Of a DNA stretch of 5,950 nucleotides, positions 1 through 5,950 are shown piece after piece. The DNA comes from Chitinophagaceae bacterium. Lineage in GTDB: Bacteria; Bacteroidota; Bacteroidia; Chitinophagales; Chitinophagaceae. The stretch is taken from the NCBI GenBank assembly GCA_017989935.1, contig JAGNOY010000070.1:2514-8463 (forward strand), read 5' to 3'. The position numbers and the translations under genes were made by a program. The notes under the pieces were generated by a model. It ran no database searches. It was not told where the DNA came from and was given only the letters and a program-made list of their open reading frames with translations. The first letter of the stretch is position 1; the number at the start of each line of letters is the position of its first letter.

Positions 1-870
1 CACATTACATAAGGTAACTGTCACTCCACTGATGCCTTCTTCGGATGGATCTTGAATTCCATCTTGGTTTATATCTAACCAAACATAATTTCCTACACTT
101 GCCGTAGATGGTAGTTGGAAATGAATACCAGCATCAACTGTATAATTTGTATCTCCTGATACTAATGTGTATGAAGTAGTGATGCCTGTAAGAGGATTCA
201 CATCACTATCTGTTGAATCGTTTGCTGTATTCGCTGTCGTAAAAACATAATTAGCAGGCAAGGTAAATCTGACTTTATAGATGCCTGGATCTAATGGGCA
301 AAAATGATAATAGCCATAAGCATCCGTAAGCGTTGTTGACAATACATTACTCACATCATCTAACAAAGTGACCGTAATTCCTGCAACACCAACTTCACCG
401 TTGTTTTGAATCCCATCTTTATTACGATCGTTCCAAACATAATCTCCTAAACAAGCAGGTTCTACAGGGCCAGCAGGTTTAAATCCTATATCGTATGTAT
501 GATTATTGACTCCTAAATTTCCTGTGGTCAAACTAATTACAGCAGTGCCCGATCCGGAACCATCACTATCTCTTGAATCTCCATTTGGTGTCGCATCTGA
601 ATTTGCGTTGGTAAGAGAACATCCTGCAAGATTTGTTTGATTGGTGGCCACGCGTATTTCATATGCAGTATTTGGCAAAATACCAGTTGCACCATTTTGA
701 TTGACATTGGCTGAAGTAAAATAATAGTTTCCATTGGCATCTGAAGTTGTGGTACCCACTAAAATTCCTGCTTGAAACAATTCAAGTATGATACCTGCAA
801 TTCCCGTTTCATTCGGATCTTGAATACCATCACCATCGGTATCTTTCCAAACCAAATTGCCAATTTCAAT
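1..870 (-). repeat. Tandem SdrD B-like domain repeats within the surface protein
   Basis: Three consecutive copies of one protein module are visible, each opening with a G-[ND]-[LY]-V-W-x-D motif followed by an Asp/Asn-rich loop and DG-I-Q-[DN]. The copies start at residue 910 (IEIGNLVWKDTDGDGIQD), 1049 (CLGDYVWNDRNKDGIQ) and 1167 (SVGNYVWLDINQDGIQD), giving spacings of about 139 and 118 residues. The third is cut by the window edge. The first two contain the usual turn [DL]x[ND]G[NY]Y[YH]F near their middle. SdrD B modules are Ig-like, calcium-stabilised stalk domains in bacterial surface proteins, so this part probably forms a rigid rod. DNA identity between copies is highest over the W-x-D-x-x-x-DG segment (about 30-95, 385-458 and 795-870), but the copies have diverged; I see no recent duplication. 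Confidence 0.85.
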
Positions 871-3597
871 CGAAGGCAAATCTGTTAACATCTCAACATC
901 CCCCCAGTTACTTGATTTATTAAAACTTAATGTATTATAACCATTTGCTGTAAAATCCGCTAAGGTTCTATTATCTCTAGTTCTATCTCCATTCAACGTA
1001 CTTAACCAAGATACACCAGAGGTACCAGAATTGAAAACATTATCACCAGCTACCATAAACACTTCATTAGAACCTGGCACATGCGAAAGTGTTCCATATC
1101 CAAATGTTCCTTCTCTACCTACTGATTTATAAAATTTATTAGAAGCGCTTGTATTAAAACCAGCCCTTGTTGATGATGCAGTAGACCAATTCACAATGGT
1201 AGTTAAAGGTGGAACTATGCCATTATTTTCTAAAGCCCACATACTACCATTATTGGTTGCTCTATATAAACCACCACCAGTTATGTACCAAGAACCATCC
1301 AACATATCGTGATAGCGATTTCTCTCGGCGACTGTCATTCCGAAGGTACCATCAGGTAAGGCATCAAAAACAATTTCACCTAACCAAGGATGTGTGTATT
1401 GGGCATCTGTTGAAGTGTTAGGATAAAATAATGTGTTTGCAGTGACTGTTTCCCAAGGTTTGTTTTTTTGTGCATACCAAACGGCTACATTCGGATTCGT
1501 AGAAGGTCTTTTGATATCTAAAGGAATTTCTAATTGCTTTACAAAATCTGTAGAATCTGGTGTTGCATCATTTGGATCAAATGAATATACAACTCCCTTC
1601 AAATCACTTACGGTAGGACCTGTGCAAGTCATTGAAGCGTACACATGTCCTGTAACAGGATGCACACCCAAACCAAGCACTGCTCGGTGAGGTCTGCCAT
1701 CGGGCCAATTTCCAGGTGCTTCTATAGTAGGTAATTTAAAACGCTTGATCGCAGAACTACTTGATGGTGGATTGCCATTTACATCAATTGGTATCACAAA
1801 AACTTCTAGGGAATTAAGATTTACGACATACAACTGACTACCATCAGCCGAAAAATTCATTAACCCTAAACCAGTATAACCAATTTTATTTGGATTCAAA
1901 TTCGTTCTTCCAAAAACACCATTTCCTCCATGATTGGCATCATTCACATAAGTACCTGCAATATCATCACCCAATAAAGTTTCTAAATCTAACCAAACTG
2001 TTGGTGCAGAAACTGTGGTTCCATTAATTGGAATTTGATAAATTACGCCTTCACCAAAACCATTGGCACTGCTGTTAGAACCCATTTTAGTCCAACCTCT
2101 CATGTAGGCGCCTGTCAATAATTTTTTATGGTATTTATTCCAGGCCAAACCAAGCGTTGTGCCTACTTGCGCTGTTGTTGCCGCTGTAAATCGAGTTGGT
2201 ATTGGATAGTTACCAGCAGTTGCATTATCTGGCGTGGCCCATTCTTTATTAATATCAGTTGCTCCATTAGGTACAAATATTTTTGTTTTATTGGTATCCA
2301 TGAAAGTAATTGTAGCTAATGTATTGGCCTCAGTATTTCGTTTGAAATTTACGACTGCAAAATATGGGTCAGTTGTACTACTAAAATGACCAGGTAAACT
2401 CAATGCTAAATTGGCATTATTAGCTGAAGGCGAGCCTGTAACAAACTGAACAGTTGTATTGCTACCACTCCCCTTGAATCCATCATAAAAACCTGCAGGT
2501 AAGTTGATAAATTCAATACGTACCTTTTCTCCAGCATCTATTTGTGCACCTGTAAATGAGTACTCACCTAATGAATCAGTGATAGCATCAATATAATTTC
2601 CATTTACTTTATATGCCCTTACGGTTACATTTTTTACCCCAGGTTCTTTGGTGTGCGAACTTTGTGTAGAGCTTCCATCAAAATCCATGAACACTTTTCC
2701 TTTGGCAGATTGAAATAAATTGCAATAATTTAAAGCATTCGTTGTAGCGTAAGTAGTATAAGTTGAAGTATAATTTAATATCCCATTATCGATGGCTGTC
2801 TCTAGCGAATTAGCTAATCCATTGGCACCAACCCCTGAGGTTGGGAATTGAAAATTAGCGGTAGTCAACATAGTGGCACCAGATTCGAAGGCATCAGCAC
2901 AACCATCATTATCACTATCTAATTCAAATTGATTAGATATCAAATCTCCGTCAGTATCCAAGATGGTAGCTACACAGCCTGTAAAAAATGCCTCTCGGAT
3001 ATATGGATTATTATTGGTTGTTCCTGTCAAACCATAAATTCTATATTTAGTGTAAGAGTTTATGTTAGAAGCCATACTAAATTTCACCGAAAGTGTATTA
3101 CCTCCAGTTGTGGTTGCTGTAGCCGTACCAGAAGATGATTGTGTACCCGTTAAATCAATATATGACGAACCATCCCAACCTTCAACACGGTATGTAACTG
3201 TATTTCTTAAAAATGAATTTGCGGTACTTGTTGCAATTTCAATCCCAGTCAGATTAACTGCTTGAGGAAACGTAAATTCAAATAGGTTTTTATTGACGCA
3301 AGTTGCATTATTGGCATAAAAGTAATTGTTGGTGTTTGTACCATCCAAAACATTGGCTAATATACCACCACCAGTGCCAATATCGGACGTCACAGTCATA
3401 CTCGACTTCAAAGGCAACGCACCACAAACGGATTCTGTTGCATCTAGGATTCCATCATTGTCATCATCTATATCAATAGAATTTATAATGCCATCTCCAT
3501 CAAAATCATCTGTTGGCGCATATTGTGCTTGCGACAATTGGGAAAAACCTATCAGAAATAGGACCAACAATAGCAGTTTGTGTGAATATTTTATCAT
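1..3597 (-). CDS. Large secreted multidomain surface protein with TSP3-like and SdrD B-like domains (C-terminus outside window)
   Basis: The frame is open from an ATG at 3597 to the left edge (1199 codons, no stop), so the C-terminus is missing. Residues 1-24 form a signal peptide: a KLLLLVLFLIGF core, likely cleaved after SQA. Residues 30-56 and 214-238 are Asp-rich TSP3-like calcium-binding motifs (DFDGDG, DIDDDNDG; DTDGD, DSDNDG). Residues about 60-209 between them resemble a galactose-binding/F5-8C-like jelly roll (FEFTFPQAVNLTGIEIAT, YRVEGWDGSSYIDLTG), with Cys at 58, 100 and 208. Residues 299 to about 388 are an SdrD B-like domain (KGKVFMDFDG, DSLGEYSF). Residues about 390-905 have propeller-like strands (LMNFSADGSQLYVVN, LGVHPVTGHVYASM) but no family I can name. 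Tandem SdrD B-like domains start at about 910, 1049 and 1167. Family knowledge suggests an adhesin or matrix protein exported by type IX secretion; the sorting domain expected at the C-terminus is not visible. The substrate or partner is unknown. The start is the only ATG placed directly before the signal peptide, in an A/T-rich leader. Confidence 0.93.
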   Translation of the reverse strand, partial: MIKYSHKLLLLVLFLIGFSQLSQAQYAPTDDFDGDGIINSIDIDDDNDGILDATESVCGALPLKSSMTVTSDIGTGGGILANVLDGTNTNNYFYANNATCVNKNLFEFTFPQAVNLTGIEIATSTANSFLRNTVTYRVEGWDGSSYIDLTGTQSSSGTATATTTGGNTLSVKFSMASNINSYTKYRIYGLTGTTNNNPYIREAFFTGCVATILDTDGDLISNQFELDSDNDGCADAFESGATMLTTANFQFPTSGVGANGLANSLETAIDNGILNYTSTYTTYATTNALNYCNLFQSAKGKVFMDFDGSSTQSSHTKEPGVKNVTVRAYKVNGNYIDAITDSLGEYSFTGAQIDAGEKVRIEFINLPAGFYDGFKGSGSNTTVQFVTGSPSANNANLALSLPGHFSSTTDPYFAVVNFKRNTEANTLATITFMDTNKTKIFVPNGATDINKEWATPDNATAGNYPIPTRFTAATTAQVGTTLGLAWNKYHKKLLTGAYMRGWTKMGSNSSANGFGEGVIYQIPINGTTVSAPTVWLDLETLLGDDIAGTYVNDANHGGNGVFGRTNLNPNKIGYTGLGLMNFSADGSQLYVVNLNSLEVFVIPIDVNGNPPSSSSAIKRFKLPTIEAPGNWPDGRPHRAVLGLGVHPVTGHVYASMTCTGPTVSDLKGVVYSFDPNDATPDSTDFVKQLEIPLDIKRPSTNPNVAVWYAQKNKPWETVTANTLFYPNTSTDAQYTHPWLGEIVFDALPDGTFGMTVAERNRYHDMLDGSWYITGGGLYRATNNGSMWALENNGIVPPLTTIVNWSTASSTRAGFNTSASNKFYKSVGREGTFGYGTLSHVPGSNEVFMVAGDNVFNSGTSGVSWLSTLNGDRTRDNRTLADFTANGYNTLSFNKSSNWGDVEMLTDLPSIEIGNLVWKDTDGDGIQDPNETGIAGIILELFQAGILVGTTTSDANGNYYFTSANVNQNGATGILPNTAYEIRVATNQTNLAGCSLTNANSDATPNGDSRDSDGSGSGTAVISLTTGNLGVNNHTYDIGFKPAGPVEPACLGDYVWNDRNKDGIQNNGEVGVAGITVTLLDDVSNVLSTTLTDAYGYYHFCPLDPGIYKVRFTLPANYVFTTANTANDSTDSDVNPLTGITTSYTLVSGDTNYTVDAGIHFQLPSTASVGNYVWLDINQDGIQDPSEEGISGVTVTLCNV

Positions 3598-4032
3598 AAA
3601 TAAATTTTAGGTGAAGAAAAAATTGTATCTTATTGGCACATCGCTACAAATTCAATGCCAAAATGCAGCTTGAATGAAGCATCCCAAGTCAAACAAGTTG
3701 AATGTAGATACCTAGATTTGAAGTAAGGTATTATATAGAATTCAGCAAAGCATGCGTTCGAAAAGCTTAAAACCTTGCTAACTTCATTTCACATACTACT
3801 ATTACTTAAACAAACTCAAGCTAAAATCATTACAAATGACATTGGCTTTGAATACTTTCTAATTGCCAAATCTTCCTTTTTTTGCTTTGTTTATGTTACC
3901 TCAAAAACTGAGAGGGCCATTCAAGATGACCAAACCAACTAACACAATAATTTAAGTGCAACTTATTGAAATAATTATGACAACACAATGAGTTAATTTA
4001 CGACATAAAGATTTTAAGTCCAAGATTGTATT
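3598..4032. other. Long A/T-rich intergenic stretch, no gene recognised
   Basis: This is the upstream region of the surface-protein gene and part of a 562-bp gap behind ubiX on the same strand. I see no convincing coding frame, tRNA or rRNA. No perfect TAnnTTTG -7 element occurs on the minus strand; the nearest is TGAATTTG (3654-3647), about 50 bases before the start codon but with no TTTG at the usual spacing, so the promoter of the surface gene remains unassigned. One perfect plus-strand match (TAGATTTG, 3713-3720) exists, but about one is expected by chance in A/T-rich DNA of this length. A small inverted repeat at 3708-3731 is listed separately. Confidence 0.6.
3708..3731. repeat. Short inverted repeat upstream of the surface-protein gene
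   Basis: ATACCT (3708-3713) and AGGTAT (3726-3731) are perfect complements separated by 12 bases, extendable by one G-T pair. It lies about 110-135 bases upstream of the surface-protein start codon. It could be a regulator binding site or a weak hairpin in the leader. A 6-bp repeat of this kind may also be chance. Confidence 0.3.
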
Positions 4033-4149
4033 GCGGCAACGATTGACGCGGAAAGCCCGGATTGCACATGGGCCAACTAAACTAATTTTGGAATACCGAA
4101 TATCTTGCCCATGAGCAAACGGACTTGCAGCAAAAAGCGTGTGTGCTGC
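4033..4149 (+). ncRNA. Candidate structured RNA or structured DNA element, unassigned
   Basis: A 117-base block folds, by hand, into one long rod. Outer stem: 4033-4038 with 4144-4149. Second stem: ACGC 4046-4049 with GCGT 4137-4140. Then a purine-only internal loop, GGAAA (4050-4054) opposite AAAAA (4132-4136), followed by GC 4055-4056 with 4130-4131 and CCG 4057-4059 with CGG 4120-4122. Main stem: 4062-4073 with 4107-4118, 11 pairs with one A-A mismatch. Apical hairpin: 4087-4091 with 4096-4100. Positions 4033-4074 are about 64% G+C against an A/T-rich surround. The two G-T pairs (4035/4147 and 4089/4098) can form only in plus-strand RNA, which favours that strand. A plus-strand RNA would point into the 3' end of ubiX; on the minus strand the block would be the ubiX 3' untranslated region, starting 10 bases after the stop. 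I see no clear promoter and no T-tract. The family is not known to me. Confidence 0.45.
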
Positions 4150-4159
4150 CCAAAATATA

Positions 4160-4711
4160 TTACTCGCTCCAACGATAAGTTTGAATATCGATCCCTAATA
4201 ATCCTATTACGCGATCCACCACTGTAGCAGCTAACTCATCGAAATTTTTGGGCAAACTATAAAACGAGGGCGAGGCCGGACAAATAATGCCGCCAGCTTC
4301 GGTCACTGTTTTCATATTTTGAAGATGTATTAAATTATAAGGTGTATCACGCACCACACAAATGAGTTTGCGTCGCTCTTTCAACATCACATCGGCAGCA
4401 CGAGAAATTAAATTATCACTTACCCCATGGGCAATTCGCCCCAAAGTACCCATGCTACAAGGTATAATTACCAAAGCTTCAAACGAACTACTCCCACTGG
4501 CAAATGGGGCAAAATAGTCTTTTACATCATATACTTTTATGGTATCCTGCAGATATGATTCATTGCCTAATTCGTATTTCCACACATCCTTTGCATTCTC
4601 GCTCATGACCATAGCTAATTCCAATCCCTCTATTTTACTAAGTTTTTCCAACAATACTTTAGCATAAATAGCACCCGATGCACCCGTTATTCCAATTACT
4701 ATTTTTCTCAT
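4160..4711 (-). CDS. ubiX: UbiX-family flavin prenyltransferase
   Basis: UbiX joins a dimethylallyl group to reduced FMN, making prenylated FMN, the cofactor of UbiD-type decarboxylases in ubiquinone/menaquinone-related and aromatic acid pathways; it is cytosolic. The 183-residue product has the family length and landmarks: flavin-binding TGASGA at 9-14, PCSMGT at 84-89, SDNLISRAADV at 98-108, KERRKL at 111-116, and PASPSFY at 145-151. Residues 121-124 read RDTP where the best-known members have RETP, a conservative Glu-to-Asp change near the active site. I chose the ATG at 4711 (MRKIVIG); a TTG two codons upstream is in frame but would add only two residues. The gene is divergent from the thioredoxin-like gene. 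No ubiD partner is visible in the window. It stands alone on its strand, 562 bases from the next gene. Confidence 0.95.
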   Translation of the reverse strand: MRKIVIGITGASGAIYAKVLLEKLSKIEGLELAMVMSENAKDVWKYELGNESYLQDTIKVYDVKDYFAPFASGSSSFEALVIIPCSMGTLGRIAHGVSDNLISRAADVMLKERRKLICVVRDTPYNLIHLQNMKTVTEAGGIICPASPSFYSLPKNFDELAATVVDRVIGLLGIDIQTYRWSE

Positions 4712-4725
4712 ATCCAAATTGTGAG

Positions 4726-4733
4726 TATTTTCG
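4726..4733 (+). promoter_or_regulatory. Putative -7 element for the thioredoxin-like/ccmB operon
   Basis: TATTTTCG matches the Bacteroidota -7 consensus TAnnTTTG at all but one fixed position and is followed by CCCC. Transcription would begin near 4740, leaving a leader of about 40 bases before the ATG at 4780. No clear TTTG at -33 is seen; only a T-rich run at 4701-4706 is in the right place. It lies just upstream of the ubiX start codon. Confidence 0.5.
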
Positions 4734-4736
4734 CCC

Positions 4737-4750
4737 CTTCAAAGTTGAAG
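4737..4750. promoter_or_regulatory. 14-bp dyad between divergent promoters, possible operator
   Basis: CTTCAA (4737-4742) and TTGAAG (4745-4750) are perfect inverted copies around a 2-base spacer AG. The centre (4743.5) coincides exactly with the midpoint between the two opposed -7 elements, and both predicted transcription starts (about 4740 and 4747) fall inside the dyad. A dimeric regulator bound here could control both directions. This is inference from symmetry only. Confidence 0.4.
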
Positions 4751-4753
4751 ATA

Positions 4754-4761
4754 CAAAAGTA
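4754..4761 (-). promoter_or_regulatory. Putative -7 element for ubiX
   Basis: Read on the minus strand, 4761-4754 is TACTTTTG, a perfect match to TAnnTTTG. The predicted start near 4747 gives a leader of about 36 bases before the ubiX ATG at 4711. A -33 TTTG is not evident at standard spacing; TTTA occurs at 4779-4776. Confidence 0.55.
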
Positions 4762-4779
4762 ACGTCCAATATATCTAAA

Positions 4780-5340
4780 ATGAATAGCAAATTCAAATAC
4801 CCTATTATACTCATTGCCATCTTAGGCATATTTTATTTGGCTCAAGCAAAAGATGCGAAGAAGAAAGTAGCTCCTAAAACAAAAGCAAGTATTCATTGGA
4901 TGAGCATTGAAGAAGTAGAAGAAAAAATGAAAACAGCACCTAAAAAAGTGTATGTAGATATGTATACAGATTGGTGCGGCTGGTGCAAGACCATGGACAA
5001 AAACACCTTAACTAATCCAAATGTGGTTGCTTATGCCAACGAACATTTTTATTGTATTCGATTTAATGCCGAACAAAAAAAAGCCATCACTTTTAAAGGG
5101 AAAACATATAAATCTTTACCCAAATCTAAAACACATGCCTTAGCCGACGAATGGATGAATGGACAACTCAGCTATCCGACAAGTATTTTTTTTCAAGAAG
5201 GTTTCAGAGACCCAATACCTGTTGCAGGCTATCTTGAACTATCAGACATGGAAATGATTTTCCATTTTATAGCAGAAGACAAACAAAAAACTACATCTTT
5301 CGAAAAGTATCGCAAAGAGTTCAAACCTAGTTGGAAATAA
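4780..5340 (+). CDS. Exported thioredoxin-fold protein, CGWC active site
   Basis: The 186-residue product has a signal peptide or N-terminal anchor (core YPIILIAILGIFYL, likely cleaved after AQA at 21-23), so it acts outside the cytoplasm. A lysine-rich linker precedes the fold. The redox motif is W-CGWC-K with Cys66 and Cys69, preceded by the strand VYVDMYTDW. The cis-proline is Pro133 in YPTSIFF. An extra Cys92 and a basic stretch at about 100-117 lie between them. This resembles the Thioredoxin_7/DUF255-like group seen in Bacteroidota. The likely role is thiol-disulfide exchange, possibly reduction of apocytochrome c cysteines, given that ccmB follows after 11 bases; the substrate is inferred from that context. 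I chose ATG 4780 over an upstream in-frame ATG at 4678 because the longer form would run through the ubiX start and promoter region and bury the signal peptide. Confidence 0.85.
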   Translation: MNSKFKYPIILIAILGIFYLAQAKDAKKKVAPKTKASIHWMSIEEVEEKMKTAPKKVYVDMYTDWCGWCKTMDKNTLTNPNVVAYANEHFYCIRFNAEQKKAITFKGKTYKSLPKSKTHALADEWMNGQLSYPTSIFFQEGFRDPIPVAGYLELSDMEMIFHFIAEDKQKTTSFEKYRKEFKPSWK

Positions 5341-5351
5341 ATTGCAACCCT

Positions 5352-5950
5352 TTGAATTTAGTACAACGCGTATATAGTATTTTGAAAAAAGATTTGCTTC
5401 TAGAATGGAGGCAAAAATATTCTTTATATGGCTTGCTCCTTTATTTAGTTAGCACTGTCTTCACGATCAATATGCTTACAGAAAGCCCTGAGCCGGGTGT
5501 TTGGAATACATTGTTTTGGTTAATTCTGTTATTCATCTGTGTAAATGCCGTGGCCAAAAGTTTTTTACAAGAACCCAAACAACGAAATTTATATTATTAT
5601 ACCATTCATCATCCAAGAGATATCATCATATCTAAGCTTGTTTACAACCTCTTTTTAATGCTTGTCATGAGCTTAATGGCTTTCTTTCTTTTCGTGGTTT
5701 TATTAGGCAATCCTTGTTTACATATCAATCAATTTTTATTGGTAGTCATTACTGGCGGCATGAGTTTATCTTTACTCTTTACCATGTTGGCGGCTATCGC
5801 AAGCAAGGCAGGTGGAAATTCTGCGTTGATTGCTATTTTAGGTTTTCCACTTGTCGTTCCACAATTAATTGTGTTAGCTGATTTATCTAAGCCTTTATTT
5901 GAAAATATGTTAGTCACAGGTTGGTGGAGCTTTTTTATGGTGCTTATGGC
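5352..5950 (+). CDS. ccmB: CcmB-type haem exporter subunit (C-terminus outside window)
   Basis: CcmB is the membrane subunit of the CcmAB(C) ABC complex, which in cytochrome c maturation energises release of holo-CcmE. The 199 visible codons cover most of the family's roughly 220 residues. Family features are an amphipathic start with KKDLLLEWRQKYS (about 12-24), then membrane segments near 27-41, 51-68, 98-118, 126-148, 157-176 and from 190. The loop AKSFLQEPKQRNLYYYTIHHP (split here: AKSFLQEP at 68-75, then YYYTIHHP at 81-88) corresponds to the conserved SF-x-x-E region after the second segment. There is no ATG in frame before 5472, which would remove the N-terminal motif, and an in-frame stop lies at 5328-5330. 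TTG at 5352 is therefore the best start; TTG at 5331, overlapping the upstream gene, is the alternative. Spacing and orientation suggest co-transcription with the thioredoxin-like gene. Confidence 0.85.
   Translation, partial: MNLVQRVYSILKKDLLLEWRQKYSLYGLLLYLVSTVFTINMLTESPEPGVWNTLFWLILLFICVNAVAKSFLQEPKQRNLYYYTIHHPRDIIISKLVYNLFLMLVMSLMAFFLFVVLLGNPCLHINQFLLVVITGGMSLSLLFTMLAAIASKAGGNSALIAILGFPLVVPQLIVLADLSKPLFENMLVTGWWSFFMVLM

Noticed and set aside
537..740. Minus-strand open frame of 67 codons
   Set aside because: It lies in another frame inside the SdrD B-like repeat region, whose main frame is clearly coding.
1209..3610. Several plus-strand open frames of 63-94 codons (for example 1209-1421, 1433-1690, 2128-2319, 3326-3610)
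   Set aside because: They are antisense to the continuous surface-protein frame, show no family features and have skewed, Ser/Cys-rich compositions typical of shadow frames.
3713..3720. Plus-strand promoter TAGATTTG
   Set aside because: It matches the -7 consensus but has no properly spaced -33 element and about one such match is expected by chance in this A/T-rich gap.
4107..4149. Intrinsic terminator for ubiX (GCAGCA/TGCTGC hairpin at 4127-4149)
   Set aside because: No T-tract follows on either strand, and the arms pair better within the larger fold.
4033..4149. Integron attC site
   Set aside because: The size and stem-loop shape are similar, but there are no RYYYAAC/GTTRRRY terminal boxes and no cassette-like genes or integrase.
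4678..4779. 34-residue N-terminal extension of the thioredoxin-like protein
   Set aside because: It would cross the ubiX start codon and both -7 elements and place the signal peptide internally; ATG 4780 is a better start.
5729..5917. Minus-strand open frame of 62 codons
   Set aside because: It is antisense to the ccmB reading frame, which has strong family features through this interval.
1..5950. CRISPR array, tRNA, rRNA or insertion sequence
   Set aside because: No regularly spaced identical repeats, cloverleaf, rRNA signature or transposase with terminal repeats was seen.

Overview
The window looks like a Bacteroidota chromosome fragment. The supporting signs are an A+T-rich sequence, start codons without clear Shine-Dalgarno sites, -7 promoter elements of the TAnnTTTG type, and a very large secreted protein built from thrombospondin type 3 and SdrD B-like modules, as is common in type IX secretion organisms. 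A CcmB of the compact Bacteroidota kind fits too. I cannot place it below phylum.

Layout. Positions 3597 down to 1 (minus strand) are one uninterrupted reading frame of 1199 codons that runs off the left edge. It encodes a secreted multidomain surface protein: signal peptide, two Ca-binding TSP3-like motifs flanking a jelly-roll-like domain, an SdrD B-like domain, a long beta-propeller-like centre, then at least three tandem SdrD B-like domains. Positions 3598-4159 hold no convincing gene. Their right end (4033-4149) carries a compact GC-rich element that can fold into a long rod with an internal two-copy motif. Positions 4711-4160 (minus) encode the flavin prenyltransferase UbiX. Positions 4712-4779 are a 68-bp divergent promoter region: two oppositely directed -7 elements are placed symmetrically around a 14-bp dyad. 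Positions 4780-5340 (plus) encode an exported thioredoxin-fold protein with a CGWC active site. Eleven bases later a CcmB-type haem exporter subunit begins, apparently with a TTG codon, and runs off the right edge.

How the genes may work together. The thioredoxin-like protein and CcmB form a likely two-gene (or longer) operon for cytochrome c maturation, supplying extracytoplasmic thiol reduction and haem handling. UbiX makes prenylated FMN for UbiD-type decarboxylases, used for example in quinone synthesis. Its divergent, apparently coordinated promoter could tie it to respiratory-chain assembly, but that is inference. The surface protein appears unrelated and is separated by the long non-coding stretch.

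The most interesting items are the structured element at 4033-4149 and the symmetric divergent promoter at 4726-4761. All calls come from reading the sequence by eye; no database search was run.
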